Both the position numbers and the translations under genes were made by a program. The notes under the pieces are model-generated. The model saw only the letters and a list, made by a program, of their open reading frames with translations. It was not told the origin of the DNA and searched no databases. This document shows, piece by piece, positions 59,129 to 64,000 of a DNA stretch of 64,000 nucleotides (position 1 is its first letter; each line of letters opens with the position of its first letter). The DNA comes from Lachnospira multipara ATCC 19207 (lineage in GTDB: Bacteria > Bacillota > Clostridia > Lachnospirales > Lachnospiraceae): positions 62,001 through 126,000 of the forward strand of contig NZ_AUJG01000001.1 in NCBI RefSeq assembly GCF_000424105.1, given 5' to 3'.

Positions 59129-59995
59129 TTATTTATCTAAAAGCGAATTCATAATTGAATAATCTCTATCCGGATGTTTCTTACTTGCAATTAAAACTAA
59201 TTGCTTTGAGAGGGCCTTGTAAGCCTCTTTATAGCTATCCTTTTGGGAAAGGCAGTCAAGGTGGGATGTTACTGTCTTATAATCATTTCTTTCAATAGGG
59301 CCAGTTAATGCATTTTCACAACCCTTATTAATTATGCTAGAAAGATTACTCTCTAAAATGTTAGATAAAGCCTGGTTGGCATTCTCCCTTGAAAAGCCAC
59401 AATCAAGTAAAAGATTAGTTGCCATATCCACAAGGCCTATCATTAAGTTAGAGGCAAACACAGCGCTAGTGTGGTATTTAACCTTGTCCTTAGAATCGAT
59501 GAACTGATAGCTGTTATGACAAGACTTAATGAGTTCCTCGATAATTTCCTTTTTTTCAAGTCCTAAAGGATTAGTAAGATTTCCTTCAATTGTAAAAAAC
59601 GCTTTGGATAAATCCTGGTATGATGTGTATTTATCTGATATTGCCAGGAATGGATGAATCGAAAAAGTAAAGGCTCCTTTAGCCTCTAGTTCCGATAAGA
59701 TTTCGTGATTAAAAGCTCCACTACAGTGACAAAAAATCTTTCCAGCAACAGGGTATTGGGAGATTTCTTGGGAGACAGTAGCTAATGCACTATCTGGCAC
59801 TGTAAGGAAAATAATATCACTTTCACCTACAAGATTTTTAATGTTAGTAAATTGCTTAGAGTCCGTAAACTCTGCTGCCTTTAATGATGATGATAAGTTT
59901 TGACTATAATAGCCGGATAAAAAATGCTGGTTAAGTTTGAGATATTTTCCGAGAGAAAAACCAACTTTACCAGCACCAATAAAACCTATATTCAT
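59129..59995 (-). CDS. panG: DUF2520 Rossmann protein, candidate PanG-type ketopantoate reductase
   Basis: A 288-residue NAD(P)-binding protein. The start at 59995 (MNIGFIGAGKVGFSLGKYLK) has GGCGGTGATT upstream; a longer frame would add 13 residues. GxGxxG at the N-terminus, then DIIFLTVPDSALATV, CHCSGAFNHEILSEL and SIHPFLAISDKYTSYQDLSK lead to a helical DUF2520 domain. It precedes panB and panC in the operon, which lacks a panE. Members of this family act as ketopantoate reductases (PanG) in Francisella and some Firmicutes, so it likely fills that step. Confidence 0.75.
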   Translation of the reverse strand: MNIGFIGAGKVGFSLGKYLKLNQHFLSGYYSQNLSSSLKAAEFTDSKQFTNIKNLVGESDIIFLTVPDSALATVSQEISQYPVAGKIFCHCSGAFNHEILSELEAKGAFTFSIHPFLAISDKYTSYQDLSKAFFTIEGNLTNPLGLEKKEIIEELIKSCHNSYQFIDSKDKVKYHTSAVFASNLMIGLVDMATNLLLDCGFSRENANQALSNILESNLSSIINKGCENALTGPIERNDYKTVTSHLDCLSQKDSYKEAYKALSKQLVLIASKKHPDRDYSIMNSLLDK

Positions 59996-60279
59996 ATAAT
60001 CACCGCCTTTCGTACCCTTGCCTAAAAAGCTCATAGATTAGGTCTTGCATAGGATCAAAATTAAAGTGATATTTACTTATAATCAAAATAAAAATTTATC
60101 GGTACAGCTTCTTTCGAATACCATCCAATAGCAGACTATAGCACGAGTATGTGGGAGAGTCAATTATTGTTCATAATTTTAAGCAAACTGTATATCTTCT
60201 CATATATATCATTAGATGAAAAACAATACTAATTATGTTATAATATTTGTAACTGTAACGTGAACAAAGTGAGGAGAAA

Positions 60280-63200
60280 ATGGATAAATACAAATTTCAT
60301 GTGAATAAGTATAGTGTTTCCATGATTATAATTGGAATTATACTTAATTGTATGGGTAGAATTATAGCCACTAATCTATATTTGCCATTTTATATGGATG
60401 CTTATGGCACTTATTTAGTGAGTATAGTCTTAGGTCCTCTTGCCGGGGCATTGGCTGGTTTGGCTATGAATTTAATATTTGCAATAGGAAATCTCAGTGA
60501 CTTATTATATGCCATTGTAAGTGTTGCTGGGGGAATTGTTGTGGGTAAAATGTTATACGATAGGGATAAGTCTAATTATCTTTTTACAGTAGTTGTAACT
60601 GGTTTGGCAGCTAGTTTTACAACCGTTCTTTTCTCCACACCTATAAATATGTACTTAAAAGACGGCATGACCGGTAATATCTGGGGAGATGCCTTGGTTG
60701 AAATGACTTCTTTTAGAATTAATGTTAAGGTGATTTGTTGTATTTTAGGTGAATCTATTGTCAATCTTCCAGATAAGTTAATCACTTTAATGTTTATGGT
60801 CACTGCAGTAGAGGCCTTTAAAAAAGAAGGAATTGTGCTAAATTTAGGACAGGATGAAGAATTTTTAGAGCAGAATAGTAAACGTAAGGCAGAGATAAGA
60901 CATAAATATGAAGTAAAAAGATACGAAAGAGCTTTAAAGAAGAATAATTTAAAGAAGAATAAGAAAAAGTTAATAATAATCCTTATAATTCCACTATTGG
61001 CTTCCTATATGGCGGTGGGCTCTAACTTTGCAAAAAAAGTAGTTACTGCAAACTTAGTTGATAGCATAACTATAGATGCAGGAAGTTCTAGTACAGCGGT
61101 TAAGAATAATATTAATACTAATATAAATGTTAATTATACTGGCATGTGTTATGGTATTGAAAATGGCTTAAATACAGCGCAAATCAATGATATAGCACAA
61201 ACTGGAGACGGCTATATTTATGTAGGAACTTATTCTGGCTTATATAGATATGATGGAATAAACTATTCCCTTTATGATTTAGATGATCGAATTTCTAATG
61301 TAAAAAAACTAATGATAGATAATCTAGATAGGCTTTGGATAGCAACTAATGATAGCGGTTTAGCTTATTATAATTACGAAAAAGATGAACTTAGATTTTT
61401 TACTACTGATGAGGGCTTATGTTCAGATTCCATAAGAGACATGTGTGATGATGGCAATGGACATTTATATGTGGCAACCGCCTCTTATTTAACAAAGATA
61501 AGTCTTGTATATAACAAGGAAAAAGTAACTAATTCTACAGATGATACATTTGTAATTACCAATATGGACAAAATCGAAGAGACTAGCTATGCGGATAGTA
61601 TTTGCTCTTTTGGATCTGAAAAAATTTGCGGAGTCAATAAGGATGGAGAAGTCTTTGTTCTTGATTCCGATAATTTAGTGAGCCTATATTCTTCATCAAA
61701 TCCAGAATATACATACATTTCTATTGAATATTCCTCTAATGAAAATTGCTTCTATATAGGCACTAGTTCTAATATTATTGAAAAGGCAAGGTTTGTAAAT
61801 AACCAATTTACAACCTTTGAGTACATTAGTACAGGGGATTTAACTAATATCAATTACATAAACTATAGCACTGCCTTTGAAGGCTGCTTTATTAGTGCAG
61901 AAAATGGAATCGGCTACTTATCAGAAAGCAGTGTCTTTGAGGATTTATCTAGATCTGATTTTAATCATTCTGTAAGAGGAATGATAGTAGATAAACAAAA
62001 TAATATTTGGTTTGCTTCTGCTACACAAGGAGTTTTAAAGTTATCTCTAAATCCTTTTGTAGATGTTTGCTCCTCAAAGGATGTAAGTACAGGTACGGTT
62101 AATTGTTGTTATGTAGATGGTAAATCTATTTATTTAGCTACAGATACTGGAATTATTACAGTGGATTCTAATGGAAATGTTATTGAAAACGAGAAGTTTG
62201 ATATTTTTGATGGCATTAGGGTTAGACACATTTTAAAAGATAGTCATAAGACTTTGTGGGTAAGCTGTAATGGTGATTTAGGTCTTATAGCCATAAAGGA
62301 TGATGGAAGCGTTATAAATTATAATTCAGAGGATTCTGGTGTTTTAGGTGAATATTTTAGATTTACTATGGAGCTATCTGATGGGAGAATCCTAGCGGCT
62401 TCTGATTTAGGTATTAGTTTTATAGAAGATGGAAGAGTTGTAAAAACCCTTGGAAGTGAAGATGGAATTGAAGTTACCAAAATTCTTTCTGCCTTTGAGG
62501 AGGTTACAGGAGATGAGGTTACAGGAGAGCAAGAATCTCGAATTTATATTGGAACAGATGGAGCGGGGGTCTATGAAATTAGAGAGGATACAATAGTTAA
62601 TCACATTAGTAGGGAGGATGGACTTGCCTCTCAGATTATATTAAAGATAGTGGATTGCTATGATGGTCGTTTATATGTTACAAGTAATGACATTTATTAT
62701 CACAAGAATACAGGGGAGATTAGAAGATTGAATAATTTCCCATATTCGAATAATTATGACATTTACATAGACAAGAATAGAAATGCTTATGTTAGTTCTA
62801 GCTGTGGTATGTTTGTAGTTAATGAACAGGATTTATTAGCTAATGAAGAGACTTACACCTATACCCTGCTAGATTATAAACGAGGTCTTGATACAAGTCT
62901 TGTTGCTAATTCCTTTAATTATATAAAAAACAACAAATTATATATTTGCTGTAATGATGGAGCTAGGGTTTTAAATTTAGACAGTTATGGAGATTTAGAT
63001 ACACATTTTACCATAACCATAAGTAAACTTAGCCAAGGAGACAATGAGGTTAGATTAGTTAATGGCGTTTACAGTATTCCAGCGGGAGTAGGGCAGATTT
63101 CTATTACCCCTTGTATATTAAATTACACAGTTTCTGATCCTTTAGTTTATGTTGAATTAGAGGGCATTGATGATAGTGGTGCTTATTATAGACAATCATC

Positions 63201-64000
63201 CATGGAAACCCTTAATTATGGATTTATTCCTTATGGATTACATAAACTAAGAATTAGGGTGGTTAGTGATTCCCTTGAAACTAGTTATAAAGAGGCGGTT
63301 TTCTTGCTTTATAAAAATGCTAAATTATATGAACGTTTCTATTATAAGGTTTACTTAAGTGTTAATACCTTGATGTTAGTTGCTATTCTTGCCTGGATTC
63401 TTTCAAAGATGGGCAATATGGCAGTTATTAATAGACAATATAATCAGATTCGTGAGGCTAAGGAAGAGGCGGAGCATGCTAATCAGACTAAATCTAGATT
63501 CTTAGCTCAGATGTCTCATGAAATAAGAACTCCAATTAATGCTATTTTGGGAATGGATGAAATGATTTTAAGAGAAAGTAATGAGGCAGATATTAGGGCT
63601 TATGCAGCGGATATTAACACTGCAAGTAATACCTTGTTATCCCTAATCAATGATATTCTAGATTCTTCTAAAATCGATTCTGGAAAAATGGAAATAGCGC
63701 CTATAGAATATGAACTTTCTAGTCTTATTTATGAACTTGTCAATATGATAAGCTGGAAGGCTCAGGCTAAGGATTTAAGCTTTACTGTAGAGGCAGATCC
63801 TAATCTTCCAAAGAAATTATATGGAGATGATGTAAGAATTAGACAAGTAATAACTAATATATTAACTAATGCCGTTAAGTATACAGATACTGGCGGAGTT
63901 TGGTTAAGAGTTAGCGGTAAGAATTTAGGGGATAAGTTAATACTTCACGTTGAGGTTGAAGATACTGGTATTGGTATTGAAGAGGAAAATATATCTAAGC
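60280..64000 (+). CDS. ECF-S-like / Reg_prop / Y_Y_Y sensor histidine kinase, cut by window edge
   Basis: At least 1240 residues, open to the window end. Residues 10-190 are six or so membrane helices with LGPLAGALAGLAMNLIFAIG, like the S component of ECF vitamin transporters. A second membrane helix lies near 236-255. Residues 300-915 are a propeller of Reg_prop-type repeats (GLYRYDGINYSLYD, RLWIATNDSGLAYYNYE, IWFASATQGVLKLS). Y_Y_Y domain near 925-1015, membrane helix near 1030-1050, phosphoacceptor LAQMSHEIRTPINAILGMDE (H1080), N box NILTNAVKYTD and G1 VEDTGIGI. A receiver domain may follow beyond the edge. GAGGAG upstream; divergent from panG. Confidence 0.9.
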   Translation, partial: MDKYKFHVNKYSVSMIIIGIILNCMGRIIATNLYLPFYMDAYGTYLVSIVLGPLAGALAGLAMNLIFAIGNLSDLLYAIVSVAGGIVVGKMLYDRDKSNYLFTVVVTGLAASFTTVLFSTPINMYLKDGMTGNIWGDALVEMTSFRINVKVICCILGESIVNLPDKLITLMFMVTAVEAFKKEGIVLNLGQDEEFLEQNSKRKAEIRHKYEVKRYERALKKNNLKKNKKKLIIILIIPLLASYMAVGSNFAKKVVTANLVDSITIDAGSSSTAVKNNINTNINVNYTGMCYGIENGLNTAQINDIAQTGDGYIYVGTYSGLYRYDGINYSLYDLDDRISNVKKLMIDNLDRLWIATNDSGLAYYNYEKDELRFFTTDEGLCSDSIRDMCDDGNGHLYVATASYLTKISLVYNKEKVTNSTDDTFVITNMDKIEETSYADSICSFGSEKICGVNKDGEVFVLDSDNLVSLYSSSNPEYTYISIEYSSNENCFYIGTSSNIIEKARFVNNQFTTFEYISTGDLTNINYINYSTAFEGCFISAENGIGYLSESSVFEDLSRSDFNHSVRGMIVDKQNNIWFASATQGVLKLSLNPFVDVCSSKDVSTGTVNCCYVDGKSIYLATDTGIITVDSNGNVIENEKFDIFDGIRVRHILKDSHKTLWVSCNGDLGLIAIKDDGSVINYNSEDSGVLGEYFRFTMELSDGRILAASDLGISFIEDGRVVKTLGSEDGIEVTKILSAFEEVTGDEVTGEQESRIYIGTDGAGVYEIREDTIVNHISREDGLASQIILKIVDCYDGRLYVTSNDIYYHKNTGEIRRLNNFPYSNNYDIYIDKNRNAYVSSSCGMFVVNEQDLLANEETYTYTLLDYKRGLDTSLVANSFNYIKNNKLYICCNDGARVLNLDSYGDLDTHFTITISKLSQGDNEVRLVNGVYSIPAGVGQISITPCILNYTVSDPLVYVELEGIDDSGAYYRQSSMETLNYGFIPYGLHKLRIRVVSDSLETSYKEAVFLLYKNAKLYERFYYKVYLSVNTLMLVAILAWILSKMGNMAVINRQYNQIREAKEEAEHANQTKSRFLAQMSHEIRTPINAILGMDEMILRESNEADIRAYAADINTASNTLLSLINDILDSSKIDSGKMEIAPIEYELSSLIYELVNMISWKAQAKDLSFTVEADPNLPKKLYGDDVRIRQVITNILTNAVKYTDTGGVWLRVSGKNLGDKLILHVEVEDTGIGIEEENISK

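Overview
The window is AT-rich, low-GC Gram-positive chromosome. Its gene families (CstA, NhaC, an ammonium transporter fused to a P-II protein, a C_GCAxxG_C_C protein, a rubredoxin-tailed flavin reductase, DegV, a DUF6442-like protein, DUF2075 and DUF3427 helicases, purine-rich Shine-Dalgarno sites before most starts) fit an anaerobic member of Clostridia, most likely Lachnospiraceae of the Butyrivibrio/Pseudobutyrivibrio kind. No rRNA or tRNA gene was recognised, so the placement is inferred from gene content.

Bases 1-26,700 are mostly housekeeping and environment sensing. They hold a chemoreceptor cut by the left edge, CstA with a membrane partner, an HxlR-regulated ferredoxin/NapH-like/C_GCAxxG_C_C redox operon, an orphan DUF3990 protein and an amt-glnK fusion gene broken by one missing base. 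A PhoB/PhoR-type two-component pair follows, then an AlkZ-related protein, a short Dxs, a DnaQ-like exonuclease, a flavin reductase-rubredoxin, an NhaC antiporter, a dCache chemoreceptor and a methyltransferase-HNH nuclease pair. The spaces between these genes are unusually long and rich in repeats: a GC-rich structured block at 8971-9260, long hairpins, a 104-bp tandem repeat at 14341-14665 and a MITE-like palindrome at 23434-23549.

Bases 26,800-55,700 form an AT-rich accessory island that looks like conflict or defence genes. In order: (i) an AAA15-type ATPase with a small TOPRIM/RloB-like partner, followed by a PD-(D/E)XK-DUF2075 helicase and a MazG-like pyrophosphohydrolase; (ii) a translationally coupled operon encoding an XRE-PIN-ankyrin protein, a radical SAM/SPASM enzyme, a P-loop kinase-HAD fusion and a phosphoribosyltransferase; (iii) a 10-kb operon of three very large proteins, a SNF2/RapA-like helicase, a sacsin/Hsp90-like GHKL ATPase with a C-terminal zinc/HNH-like module, and a UvrD-like helicase with zinc ribbons and a long coiled coil; (iv) a PLD-nuclease/DUF3427 helicase with a NUDIX hydrolase; (v) a PD-(D/E)XK-like protein with a C-terminal cysteine cluster. 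Twice, a nuclease-helicase is followed by a nucleotide-hydrolysing house-cleaning enzyme. Cassettes ii and iii are the best candidates for undescribed systems.

Bases 55,700-64,000 return to core metabolism. A GNAT acetyltransferase and a repeat-rich spacer lead to a leftward pantothenate operon (PanG-type reductase, panB, panC, panD). Divergent from it is a very large sensor kinase, cut by the right edge, whose N-terminus looks like an ECF-transporter S component followed by a Reg_prop beta-propeller, a Y_Y_Y domain, HisKA and HATPase. Its position beside the pan genes raises the possibility of vitamin sensing.
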